The notes below the pieces were generated by a model that worked only from the letters and a program-made list of their open reading frames with translations, searched no databases and was not told where the DNA came from. From the NCBI GenBank assembly GCA_019751815.1, contig JAIEMW010000001.1, positions 876,197 through 940,196 on the forward strand: a stretch of DNA of 64,000 nucleotides, read 5' to 3'. The translations under genes and the position numbers were made by a program. Source of the DNA: Cyanobacteriota bacterium (lineage in GTDB: Bacteria; Cyanobacteriota; Vampirovibrionia; Vampirovibrionales; Vampirovibrionaceae). Below are positions 1 to 7,718 of the stretch, piece by piece; the first letter of the stretch is position 1, and every line of letters starts with the position of its first letter.

Positions 1-245
1 AGTTTGGCAATAGGCCAGGCAGTCAATATGGCGCGAGTGGCCTCATAACCACTCAGTTTGGGCAGATTAATGTCCATCAGTATCACGTCTGGCTTTTGCA
101 TCATCGCATGCATCACAGCCTCTTCTCCGTTACAAGATTCTGCGACGACAGAAATATCGGTTTCCATTTCTAATAGCTGTTTTAAGCCTTGACGAACAAT
201 CGTATGATCGTCTACCAGCTGAATTCGAATCATATCAGTCATCAT
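1..245 (-). CDS. Response regulator receiver domain, NarL type (partial, 3' end outside window)
   Basis: This is the N-terminal part of a two-component response regulator. The translated start reads MMTDMIRIQLVDDH, with the acidic pair DD, and continues to a phospho-acceptor strand (VILMDINLPKLSG) whose central Asp would be phosphorylated. The rest, expected to be a LuxR/NarL-type DNA-binding domain, runs off the left edge of the window. The start codon overlaps the stop of the upstream histidine kinase as TAATG, so the two are very probably translationally coupled and cognate. The output domain type is inferred from the kinase class, not seen. Confidence 0.85.
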   Translation of the reverse strand, partial: MMTDMIRIQLVDDHTIVRQGLKQLLEMETDISVVAESCNGEEAVMHAMMQKPDVILMDINLPKLSGYEATRAILTAWPIAK

Positions 246-1537
246 TATTCCTCTGGTTTTTCCGGCCAAGTGAAAACAATTCGAGCGCCAGAGTACCCCT
301 CAGAGCCGTTCTCATTGCCTTCTAATGTACTATTGCCTGTCTGCAACTCACAAGAGACTCCTGCCTCAATGGCCCGCTCAAATAGCCCGACCAAACCAAA
401 ATGGCCTTCTTGAATCAGGTCATCATCACTGGGCTTTGGTTGTTTGGAGTGAACCCAAGGAAAGCCCCGCCCGTCATCTTGAATAATCACCCTGTCTGGC
501 TCTAAGATCACCTGGATTTGCTTAGCTTGACTGTGCTTAACGGCATTTCTGACGGCCTCTTGAATCATCCGAAAAACATGGAGTCTGGCCCGCTCAGAAA
601 ACCGCTGCTCTATGTGGCTTCCAGCATTCATTTCTGGGAGTTGGCTTGCTGTATTGCTTCTGGCGAAAAGTTTATCTTCCAGAATAAAGCGAATTTCAGG
701 ATGTTCACGGCCTCTCTGGTCTAAAAATTGTGCCACGGCTGGAGAAAATCCGAGTGAGTATAGGGATTCCGGGCGCAAGTTACGGCTAATACTACGGACA
801 TTCTGGATCACTTCACTCACACTATGACCCAACTTTGCAAAACCATCCGCAGTCCACTCGCTAAATTGCGCCGGTTTTTGGCTGCGTAGTTTTTCTGCAA
901 GCTTCACTTGGAGTTTCAGCGAGGTCAATTGCTGAGCCACTTCATCGTGAAGCTCCCGTGAGATTCTCAGCCGTTCAGACTCCACCGATTCATCTCGGCT
1001 AAGCAGGGCTTGGTTCAATGCCTTAGAACTATCTCTTAACCTTCGATTAAGCCCGTTCATCACACGCTGAGTAGATAGCATCCAGGGAATCCACTGGACA
1101 AAGCCGACCGCGATGAGTGCCACCCCCATGGTGTAGCCCAAAATCTTTTTCATAAAGGCCTGTTGCCAACTACGACCAAATTGAAAATCCCCAAAAGTCA
1201 GCCAGTGAAGTGTCGGAGGATCGTCCAGAATATCAATCCAGCTACCCATCATCAGTAGTCCCACGCCCCAAACCACAAAGGACCATCCGTATTGACGGAC
1301 TTCTGGGTAACGCTGCTGACAGACTAGGCATAGGATAAACAAGACCGAAACCACCAGTGCATGAACTGTTTCCACCAAGATGGTGTGCATCTGCCATTCA
1401 GCGTCTAAATAGGCGGTGAGTGCACCAATCAGTAAAAATACAGGAAAGATCCAAACCTGTACCCCCCATTTTGTTTGTATATCAGGCTCGGGTTTCAAAC
1501 TCATTTCTGGCTGGTCTGGTTTGAGGGTGTTGTCCAA
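245..1537 (-). CDS. Membrane sensor histidine kinase, HisKA_3 / NarX-LiaS class
   Basis: This is a sensor kinase of 430 residues. The first half holds about four hydrophobic membrane segments with no evident large extracellular sensor domain. It is followed by the HisKA_3 dimerisation segment with the phospho-acceptor motif SRELHDEVAQQ. A HATPase_c domain then shows an N box (EAVRNAVKHS), a G1 box (DDGRGF) and a G2-like stretch (GHFGLVGLFERA). This class pairs with NarL/LuxR regulators, which fits the TAATG-coupled response regulator just downstream. The first available start is TTG at 1537 with AAGGA about 12 nt upstream; ATG at 1504 is an alternative. The input signal cannot be read from the sequence. 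Confidence 0.9.
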   Translation of the reverse strand: MDNTLKPDQPEMSLKPEPDIQTKWGVQVWIFPVFLLIGALTAYLDAEWQMHTILVETVHALVVSVLFILCLVCQQRYPEVRQYGWSFVVWGVGLLMMGSWIDILDDPPTLHWLTFGDFQFGRSWQQAFMKKILGYTMGVALIAVGFVQWIPWMLSTQRVMNGLNRRLRDSSKALNQALLSRDESVESERLRISRELHDEVAQQLTSLKLQVKLAEKLRSQKPAQFSEWTADGFAKLGHSVSEVIQNVRSISRNLRPESLYSLGFSPAVAQFLDQRGREHPEIRFILEDKLFARSNTASQLPEMNAGSHIEQRFSERARLHVFRMIQEAVRNAVKHSQAKQIQVILEPDRVIIQDDGRGFPWVHSKQPKPSDDDLIQEGHFGLVGLFERAIEAGVSCELQTGNSTLEGNENGSEGYSGARIVFTWPEKPEE

Positions 1538-1719
1538 AATGGGGTTATTTCCTTCACTGGCAGAGAATTCCTAAAGACATATTACCTAAATTGATCGTGG
1601 CAGAAATAGGAAATTTTTCCCAGAGAGATTAAGGACATTTCCTCAGGCGCCGTGGGTCCTTTTCGAGTTTGATAGAAGCATCGACAAAACAACAAGCCTA
1701 AGCAAAGGAGATTGAAACG

Positions 1720-1995
1720 ATGGTCAGCATGATGAACGGTTACTCACCTTCCGCAACAAGCTATGGATACGGCAATACAGCACAAAGAATGGCCAGAGTC
1801 CTCAGCCAAGCAGTGGTTTCGCCAACCAGTATTAACCCTGTTTATGAAGACGCCCCCAGCACGGGCCCCAAACTTGGCCTCGGCGGGCTGATCAAAAAAA
1901 CATTAAAAACAATGCTAATCGGCACAGGTTTATTCTTGGCGTACCGGTGGTTTAAAAACCATCGGGCAGCCAAACAGGCCGCACAAGCCGAGTAA
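1720..1995 (+). CDS. Small single-pass membrane protein, unknown function
   Basis: This is a 91-residue protein preceded by AAGGAG nine bases before the ATG and closed by a strong terminator, so it looks like a real monocistronic gene. The N-terminal half is rich in Ser, Tyr, Gly and Asn. A basic stretch (KKTLKT) leads into one hydrophobic segment (MLIGTGLFLAYRWF) near residues 66-80, and the tail is basic then Ala-rich. I recognise no family. The next gene has the same plan: a Ser-rich head and one hydrophobic segment near the C-terminus. Confidence 0.65.
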   Translation: MVSMMNGYSPSATSYGYGNTAQRMARVLSQAVVSPTSINPVYEDAPSTGPKLGLGGLIKKTLKTMLIGTGLFLAYRWFKNHRAAKQAAQAE

Positions 1996-2056
1996 TACCA
2001 AAGAAATGTCAGATTTACCCACACACACATCACTTCGAATGCGTTAGAGATAGCAA

Positions 2057-2094
2057 GGCGGTCTCCCCCAAATTAGACCGCCCTTTTTCTTTTG
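2057..2094 (+). terminator. Rho-independent terminator after the 91-aa gene
   Basis: GGCGGTCT (2057-2064) pairs with AGACCGCC (2075-2082) across a 10-nt loop and is followed by a T-rich tract (CTTTTTCTTTT). It isolates the 91-residue gene from the next one. Confidence 0.85.
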
Positions 2095-2128
2095 ACAATT
2101 TTTGAAAACTAAGGAGGTTTAAGCTTTT

Positions 2129-2473
2129 ATGAACGTGTCTCACTCAAATCCATCTAAGTTCGCTCAGTCTGGGTTTCACAAGGCCAGTCAGCCAAAATTC
2201 AGCGCCACATCACCCTTAACCTCACCGAAATTTTCAGCTGCATCTGCCACTAGCTCAGGAGCTGAATTCAATGGACTCAATGGATCTATGAAAGAAGTCC
2301 TGTCCAAGCTGGAAGAACTGCTCAAACCCTTCAAACCCTTTCTTGACAAAATTAAAAATAACCCATTACTGCTATTAATTGGCGGATTGTTAGCTGTGTT
2401 TGGCTTTAACGGTCTTCAAGGAAAGACAGCTGAGGCAGCAACAGCGGAAACATCCGAAGTAGCGTCCGCATAA
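2129..2473 (+). CDS. Small Ser-rich membrane-associated protein, unknown function
   Basis: This is a 114-residue protein with a consensus ribosome site (AAGGAGG) 11-12 bases before the ATG. The first half is rich in Ser, Lys and Phe, with repeated PKFSA-type words. A KPFKPF duplication follows (from a 9-bp direct repeat at DNA level), then a hydrophobic segment (NPLLLLIGGLLAVFGFNGL) near residues 75-95 and an Ala/Glu-rich tail. It has its own perfect terminator. No family is recognised. Confidence 0.65.
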   Translation: MNVSHSNPSKFAQSGFHKASQPKFSATSPLTSPKFSAASATSSGAEFNGLNGSMKEVLSKLEELLKPFKPFLDKIKNNPLLLLIGGLLAVFGFNGLQGKTAEAATAETSEVASA

Positions 2474-2490
2474 ATATAACAGCATGTAAC

Positions 2491-2535
2491 AAGGTCGGCT
2501 GAAAAGACTCAATTTCAGCCGACCTTTGTGTTTGT
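2491..2535 (+). terminator. Rho-independent terminator with 14-bp perfect stem
   Basis: AAGGTCGGCTGAAA (2491-2504) pairs perfectly with TTTCAGCCGACCTT (2513-2526) around an 8-nt loop, followed by TGTGTTTGTTTC. It ends transcription of the 114-residue gene. Confidence 0.85.
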
Positions 2536-2579
2536 TTCTTCTTGTTGTGTGTTCGATCGATTTCGCGTGAAAGTGTTTA

Positions 2580-4496
2580 ATGATTGTGATCCAGAGTGCT
2601 GTTCCCCTTAATGCGTCTAGTACCCCGTTCTGGCCAGTCCAGACCGCACCAACGCATCCCATTATTCGCTCTTGCCCGGTCAAAGAAACGGCACTAGACC
2701 CTCATTTTTCTGGCGATATGAAGAGGCCCAAACAAACGGGCGCTCATCCGGATGGGAAAAAGCTCTTTACTATTTCATCTCTGGTTTCAGGTGTAGCAGT
2801 GGCGGGTTCTGCCATATTGTGTCCTCACGCGGCCTGGCTGGCAATCCCTTGGTTACTATATACCGGGGTGGGCGTTCACGACATCACCCAGAAACGCCAT
2901 ACAATTCTGCGAAACTTCCCCGTGATTGGTCATTTTCGTTATGTTGCGGAAATGCTTCGGGATCCGTTTCGTCAGTATTTTGGTGACGGGGACGCAGACA
3001 GACCCTTTACCAGAGACCAACGCAGTGGTGTGTACGCAGCCGCCAAGGGAGATAAGCAAACCCGTCCTTTTGGCACACAACTGGACGTATATAAACCCGG
3101 GTACATCTGGATTAATCATTCTCTCAGCGCCAAAACCCCCGCAAAGAAAGAGCCCAGACTCAAGGTAGGAGGCCCTCAGTGCAAGCAGCCCTACGCCATT
3201 TCTCGCTTCAATGTCTCTGGCATGAGTTATGGGGCACTCAGTAAAAATGCGGTTTTGGCTTTAAACAAAGGCGCCAAACTGGGCGGATTCTATCAAAGTA
3301 CGGGAGAAGGTGGGTTAAGCCCCTTTCATTTTGCGCAAGATATCGATATCGAAGCCCCGAACTTTGACTTCGACCAATTTTTTGTTCAGAACAAAGATAA
3401 AATTGCCGCTGAAGGGGGCGATTTGGTCTGGCAGATTGGAACAGGCTACTTTGGCTGCAGAACGGCTGAAGGCAACTTTGATCCCCAGCTCTTTGCAGAG
3501 CGTGCGAAACTGCCCACCGTGAAAATGATTGAAGTAAAACTATCTCAAGGTGCAAAGCCAGGGCATGGCGGGATTTTACCGAAAGAAAAACTAACCCGAG
3601 GCATTGCCAAACTGCGCCGTGTCCCCCATGGACAAGATGTCCACTCCCCGCCCACGCACAAAACATTTGACACCCCCCGCGGGCTGCTTCAATTTGTCCA
3701 GCAATTACGAGAACTCTCCGGTGGAAAACCCGTTGGCTTTAAGCTATGCGTCGGTAACCGCTATGAGTTTTTAGGCATTTGTAAAGCCATGTTGGAAACC
3801 GGCATTTACCCAGATTTTATTACCGTAGACGGTGGTGAAGGCGGTACCGGTGCTGCTCCCCGGCTTTTTACTGACCACATTGGGACTCCTCTGGATGATG
3901 GTTTGGTTTTTGTTCACAACGCCTTAAAGGGGATTGGTCTTCGAGACAAAATTCGGGTTATCGCCTCAGGAAAAGTGACCAATGGCTTTGATATCCTCAC
4001 CAAACTCGCCCTTGGGGCAGATTCAGTCAATGCAGCCCGAGCCATGATGTTTGCCTTAGGCTGCATTCAGGCGCTTCAGTGCGACACCAACAACTGTCCC
4101 ACAGGCGTGGCTACCCAAAAACCCAGCTTGGTCAAGGGTCTGGATGTGAACGACAAATTTGTTCGGGTGGCCAATTACCAAAAAGCCACGATTAGAGACA
4201 TGCTAGAGATTATTGGCGCAGCAGGCCTAGACAGTCCGAGCCAAATACGAGCCCGGATGCTTCACATCCGAGACCGACAAGGGAATGACAGGACTCTCGA
4301 TACGGTATACCCCAATATTCCCGCAGGCAGTTTACTCAAACCAGCCACTGTCCCTGAAGATTTAAAGAAAGATTGGGAAATCGCGACAGCGGATGCCTTT
4401 GTCCCACCTGGTGTTGTTCCTGAGAAGCGAAAAATGGTATCACTCACCGTGTTGAAAGACGGAAAGCCTCAAGAAGAAGATGTTGAGGACTGGTAA
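2580..4496 (+). CDS. FMN-binding glutamate synthase family protein (GltB central-domain type)
   Basis: This is a stand-alone glutamate-synthase-like flavoprotein. A membrane-like segment lies near residues 65-100. It is followed by the family signatures RHTILRNFPVIGH, SFGSMS-like FNVSGMSYGALS, STGEGG and KPGHGG. The late TIM-barrel part has GGEGGTGAAP. The Cys pattern C-x5-C-x4-C in the GCIQALQCDTNNCPTG region is that of the 3Fe-4S site of glutamate synthases. The glutamine amidotransferase domain is absent, so the physiological ammonia donor is unknown. The start is uncertain: ATG at 2580 has no clear ribosome site, and ATG at 2718 would give a length closer to the family. The 3' end overlaps galE tail to tail by 28 bp. 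Confidence 0.85.
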   Translation: MIVIQSAVPLNASSTPFWPVQTAPTHPIIRSCPVKETALDPHFSGDMKRPKQTGAHPDGKKLFTISSLVSGVAVAGSAILCPHAAWLAIPWLLYTGVGVHDITQKRHTILRNFPVIGHFRYVAEMLRDPFRQYFGDGDADRPFTRDQRSGVYAAAKGDKQTRPFGTQLDVYKPGYIWINHSLSAKTPAKKEPRLKVGGPQCKQPYAISRFNVSGMSYGALSKNAVLALNKGAKLGGFYQSTGEGGLSPFHFAQDIDIEAPNFDFDQFFVQNKDKIAAEGGDLVWQIGTGYFGCRTAEGNFDPQLFAERAKLPTVKMIEVKLSQGAKPGHGGILPKEKLTRGIAKLRRVPHGQDVHSPPTHKTFDTPRGLLQFVQQLRELSGGKPVGFKLCVGNRYEFLGICKAMLETGIYPDFITVDGGEGGTGAAPRLFTDHIGTPLDDGLVFVHNALKGIGLRDKIRVIASGKVTNGFDILTKLALGADSVNAARAMMFALGCIQALQCDTNNCPTGVATQKPSLVKGLDVNDKFVRVANYQKATIRDMLEIIGAAGLDSPSQIRARMLHIRDRQGNDRTLDTVYPNIPAGSLLKPATVPEDLKKDWEIATADAFVPPGVVPEKRKMVSLTVLKDGKPQEEDVEDW

Positions 4497-5515
4497 CCAG
4501 ACGCTTGGTGACTTTTAGAGGCCCATTGCCAGGCGGTTTGGATGGTTTCTTCTAGGTTGGGATAGACCGGTCGCCATCCCAGATGGTGTCGAATTTTTTG
4601 CGCACTGGCCACCAATGAGGGAGGATCTCCAGGGCGTCTAGGCCCCATTCGAACCTCAATAGCCCTTCCGCTGAGATGTTCACAAGCGGTAATCACCTCT
4701 TTAACCGAGTGTCCCGTTTCTGTTCCGATATTGTAATGCTCTGAGTTCCCGCCGGCATTCAAATAAGCCAAGGCCAATCGATGTGCTTCTGCAATATCCA
4801 TAATATGTACATAGTCACGGATACATGTTCCGTCTGGGGTAGGGTAGTCTGCCCCAAAAATATCCAAATGACTCCGCTTACCAAGAGCAACATCCAGTGC
4901 CAACGGAATAAGGTGGGTTTCTGGCTGATGACATTCTCCAATAGGCAGCGTTGGATGGGCTCCAGCCGCATTAAAGTAGCGTAAACAAACACTTTTAAGT
5001 CCGTAAGCCACGTCAAAGTCCTGGAGTATTCTCTCGACCATTTGCTTGCTCGCCCCGTAGGGGTTAATGGGCCGTTGAGGGTGGGTTTCATCCAAAGGAA
5101 GATAGTCTGGATCGCCAAAAATGGCACAAGTAGAGGAAAACACCAAACGCCTTACTCCAGCCGCCACCATAGTTTGAAACAACCGAAGCGACCCATTCAC
5201 ATTATTGGCGTAATATTTGGCGGGATCCTGAACCGATTCGCCCACATAGCAATGGGCCGCGAAATGCATCACCGCATCCACAGAGAAATCTTGCAGCACC
5301 TGTAAAACGGTTTCCGGGTCTTGGGTATTCCCTTCCACCCAGTCATCGGCTTGGATTAAATGAGAAAAGCCGGTCGAAAAATCGTCTAAAATCACAACAC
5401 GGTGACCATATTCTTTGAGATGGGCAACACAATGTGAGCCAATATAGCCAGCCCCACCGGTGATTAAAACCGTCTGGGGAGAAGTGTCTAGTTTATTTGC
5501 AGCAGTATTCGACAT
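4469..5515 (-). CDS. galE: UDP-glucose 4-epimerase
   Basis: This extended short-chain dehydrogenase (348 aa, normal for GalE) interconverts UDP-glucose and UDP-galactose. The NAD-binding motif GGAGYIG is at residues 20-26, the Ser/Thr of the active site lies in FSSTCAIFGDP near 127-129, and the catalytic Y-x3-K is Tyr153/Lys157 (YGASK). Later family words (CLRYFNAAGA, GTCIRDYVHIMDIA, HYNIGTETGHSV) are present. It supplies nucleotide sugars for envelope polysaccharide. It converges on the glutamate-synthase-like gene with a 28-bp tail overlap. Confidence 0.95.
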   Translation of the reverse strand: MSNTAANKLDTSPQTVLITGGAGYIGSHCVAHLKEYGHRVVILDDFSTGFSHLIQADDWVEGNTQDPETVLQVLQDFSVDAVMHFAAHCYVGESVQDPAKYYANNVNGSLRLFQTMVAAGVRRLVFSSTCAIFGDPDYLPLDETHPQRPINPYGASKQMVERILQDFDVAYGLKSVCLRYFNAAGAHPTLPIGECHQPETHLIPLALDVALGKRSHLDIFGADYPTPDGTCIRDYVHIMDIAEAHRLALAYLNAGGNSEHYNIGTETGHSVKEVITACEHLSGRAIEVRMGPRRPGDPPSLVASAQKIRHHLGWRPVYPNLEETIQTAWQWASKSHQASGYQSSTSSS

Positions 5516-5633
5516 AAATATGCAGTGAAAATCTCTTGCTGACCTCTCTGGGGGTTATCGTATCATAAGACCAACAACCCTCATTTTTTGCAATCCACTT
5601 TTTTTGACATCGCCTTAGACAAGGGAAGACCGA

Positions 5634-6080
5634 ATGAACACCCCAATTAATACTACAGAAAGCCTTTCTCCTGAACTAGAAGCCCGCATTCGTGAGCGAA
5701 TTTCCAGCATCCCCATTGTCCATTCTTTGGGCTTTGTTTCAATGCATTTCGACGTCGGGGTTTGCGAGGCAGAAGTGACTCATCGCAAAGAATTTGACGG
5801 GATTTTTGAAAGTTTCCACGGCGGGATGTTGATGACCGTTGCAGACACCATTGCGTGTTTTGCGATTATGTCACTGACTGGGGCAGAACAACCGATGGCC
5901 ACCACCGATATGAACATTCGCTTCTTGGCACCGTGCCGCAGCAATGTACGCGCGGTTGCAAAAGTCATCCAACTCGGTAAATCCCTATGCCCAGTACAGA
6001 TTAATCTATACGATATAGACAATATCCACGTGGCGGTAGCCCAAGTCACTTATATGAGACTTAAACCAAGAACAGTCTGA
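5634..6080 (+). CDS. PaaI-family hotdog thioesterase
   Basis: This is a 148-residue single hotdog-fold protein. The catalytic-site words of the PaaI/YdiI group are visible: HGGMLMTVADTIACFA in the central helix region and ATTDMNIRFLAP in the following strand. Members hydrolyse acyl- or aryl-CoA thioesters; the substrate cannot be read here. The ATG lies downstream of a weak purine-rich ribosome site. It is divergent from galE and converges on the GH6 gene with a 17-bp gap. Confidence 0.8.
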   Translation: MNTPINTTESLSPELEARIRERISSIPIVHSLGFVSMHFDVGVCEAEVTHRKEFDGIFESFHGGMLMTVADTIACFAIMSLTGAEQPMATTDMNIRFLAPCRSNVRAVAKVIQLGKSLCPVQINLYDIDNIHVAVAQVTYMRLKPRTV

Positions 6081-6097
6081 TAGCTTTTTCTCAGAAT

Positions 6098-7507
6098 CTA
6101 CCAGGGACGCTCACTGTTTCTAAACAGGGGGTCTATCCCACCGGGAACAATCTGTAAAGCATTCAGTTGGATGTCTATTTTGGCTTTAGACTCTCCTGGT
6201 CGGTAATTCAAGGCCCCATCAGATTCATCGGGTGGCTTGATAAAGCGAAATTTTGTGATTCCGACTGACTCATATCCCGTATGATTATTCGGCACTGGCC
6301 CCGTTTGAACGTCCCCTATGGGGTCTAGCCATATTGGCGCCGTCAGCAGATGGCGCTGCCCGTCCCACTGGTATTGCTGGTAGGTCAATAGATCGCCGAC
6401 AGTCAACGGGTCACCCAGCAGGGGCTTTACCTTGAGGGTCTCTGGTTTCTGGAGATTCCCTTCCCACTGGCCCACAAAACGATAAAGAATCTGTTTATCG
6501 AGTCCAGACTGATTATCAAAAAGCCTACCATCAGGAGCCAACCAGAACTGTCGTGGCAAGAAATGAGGCGGACTTGTAGGATTCCCGCAGCGACTCGTAT
6601 CAATCACCACCTCATAGGCAGTATTTTTTGATGCAAAACGTCTTGGAGAAGGAAGCGCTAATAGCAGACGCTGAATAAAACGGGCTTCTGTTTGGGGCAC
6701 GCTTGTCTCTTTTGGGTTATTACTCCCCAGCGCCTGCCGGTTAGATATATTGCTGACAATTCCCGTCACCTTTTCAACCCCAGACTGCTTTAAAGCATTG
6801 GCAAGTGATAGAATATCCTCATCAGAATAGTCAAACCAGCCACTATGCGCAGCGTCCAAATACACACGAGCGCCTGCTGCAGAATAAAGTTGTGATACTT
6901 TCTGAAGTAAAGAGGTTCTCTGGTTGAGTAAGCCAGGGTTTCCCTTCTTGGCCAGACCCAACGCATGTCCCAGGCTATCCGGCTCAAGGTATATCTCTGG
7001 GGAAATATTATTTTTTTTCACGAAACGAGCGATTTCATCCGCCAATAGTTTATTTTCTGCCAAATAATCAGCCTCTGAGGCAAAGCCACCGGCAGACGCT
7101 TGTCCCATATCTCGCTGAGGGATACAGTAAATCACCACTGCGGGGATGGCTTGTTGCGCTTCAGCAGCCAGCAGAACCTGCTTGAGCCTTGAATGGTTTA
7201 CGCCCACAGCAGCGAATTGATCCAGCCAGATCGCATGAGGCTGTTGAGTCCGCTCATAACTGCTCGTCCAGACAGGCTTGAATAAGGGTCTTAACAAGGA
7301 ATCATTCTCCGGTCTCACAATAGCAGTCCGTTCCGGCAGTCGTTTTACTTTCTTTTTTGGGGAGGTGATGGGTTGGATGTCTGTCTTTTCGATAGTCTGG
7401 ACTTGCGTCTTGTCTTGGAATGGCCTGGCTTCAACCCAAAGCCAAGAGGTAGAAAAAACGAGAGCAAAAATGAGACATGAAACGAGACCAATCCGTACTT
7501 TCAGCAT
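6098..7507 (-). CDS. Secreted glycoside hydrolase family 6 (cellulase)
   Basis: This is a 469-residue exported GH6 enzyme, expected to cut beta-1,4-glucan. A signal peptide covers roughly residues 1-28 (basic start, hydrophobic core, cut near VEA-RP). GH6 signatures occur in order: VVIYCIPQRD with Asp133 at the position of the general acid, YLEPDSL (175-179), VYLDAAHSGW (215-224), VSNISN (251-256), VIDTSR (301-306) and FIKPPDESDG with Asp430 at the position of the proposed base. The stretch between DTSR and PPDESDG is about 120 residues, clearly longer than usual. It is divergent from bcsA, so it probably takes the place that BcsZ (GH8) has in other cellulose clusters. Confidence 0.85.
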   Translation of the reverse strand: MLKVRIGLVSCLIFALVFSTSWLWVEARPFQDKTQVQTIEKTDIQPITSPKKKVKRLPERTAIVRPENDSLLRPLFKPVWTSSYERTQQPHAIWLDQFAAVGVNHSRLKQVLLAAEAQQAIPAVVIYCIPQRDMGQASAGGFASEADYLAENKLLADEIARFVKKNNISPEIYLEPDSLGHALGLAKKGNPGLLNQRTSLLQKVSQLYSAAGARVYLDAAHSGWFDYSDEDILSLANALKQSGVEKVTGIVSNISNRQALGSNNPKETSVPQTEARFIQRLLLALPSPRRFASKNTAYEVVIDTSRCGNPTSPPHFLPRQFWLAPDGRLFDNQSGLDKQILYRFVGQWEGNLQKPETLKVKPLLGDPLTVGDLLTYQQYQWDGQRHLLTAPIWLDPIGDVQTGPVPNNHTGYESVGITKFRFIKPPDESDGALNYRPGESKAKIDIQLNALQIVPGGIDPLFRNSERPW

Positions 7508-7718
7508 ATTAAAGAACCCATTCGAGCGAAAATCCTCTACACAGAAAATCCTTTACATAGTGGACTCAGTTTTACCATCATTAACCGAGTATCAATAGTA
7601 AGCCAAACTATGCCAAACATTAGACACTTTAGGAGATGCTTTACGCAATTTCCTTTATGGATAGACTTTGTTAGGTAGAAGCACACACATAGACTATGGT
7701 AACCCCTCTCAAACACTG
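7508..7718. promoter_or_regulatory. Divergent promoter region between GH6 and bcsA, with 16-bp tandem repeat
   Basis: This AT-rich spacer separates the divergent cellulase and cellulose synthase genes. At 7528-7543 and 7544-7559 lie two adjacent copies of GAAAATCCTYTACAYA, differing at two positions. Direct repeats of this size in a shared promoter could be operator half-sites or simple slippage products. A possible sigma70 pair for bcsA is TTGTTA (7668) and TAGACT with a 16-bp spacer; this is weak evidence. Confidence 0.4.

Noticed and set aside
2580..2717. Treating the first 46 codons of the glutamate-synthase-like gene as certainly translated
   Set aside because: The segment has no family similarity and no ribosome site, so I kept it only as the longest option and did not build a finding on it.
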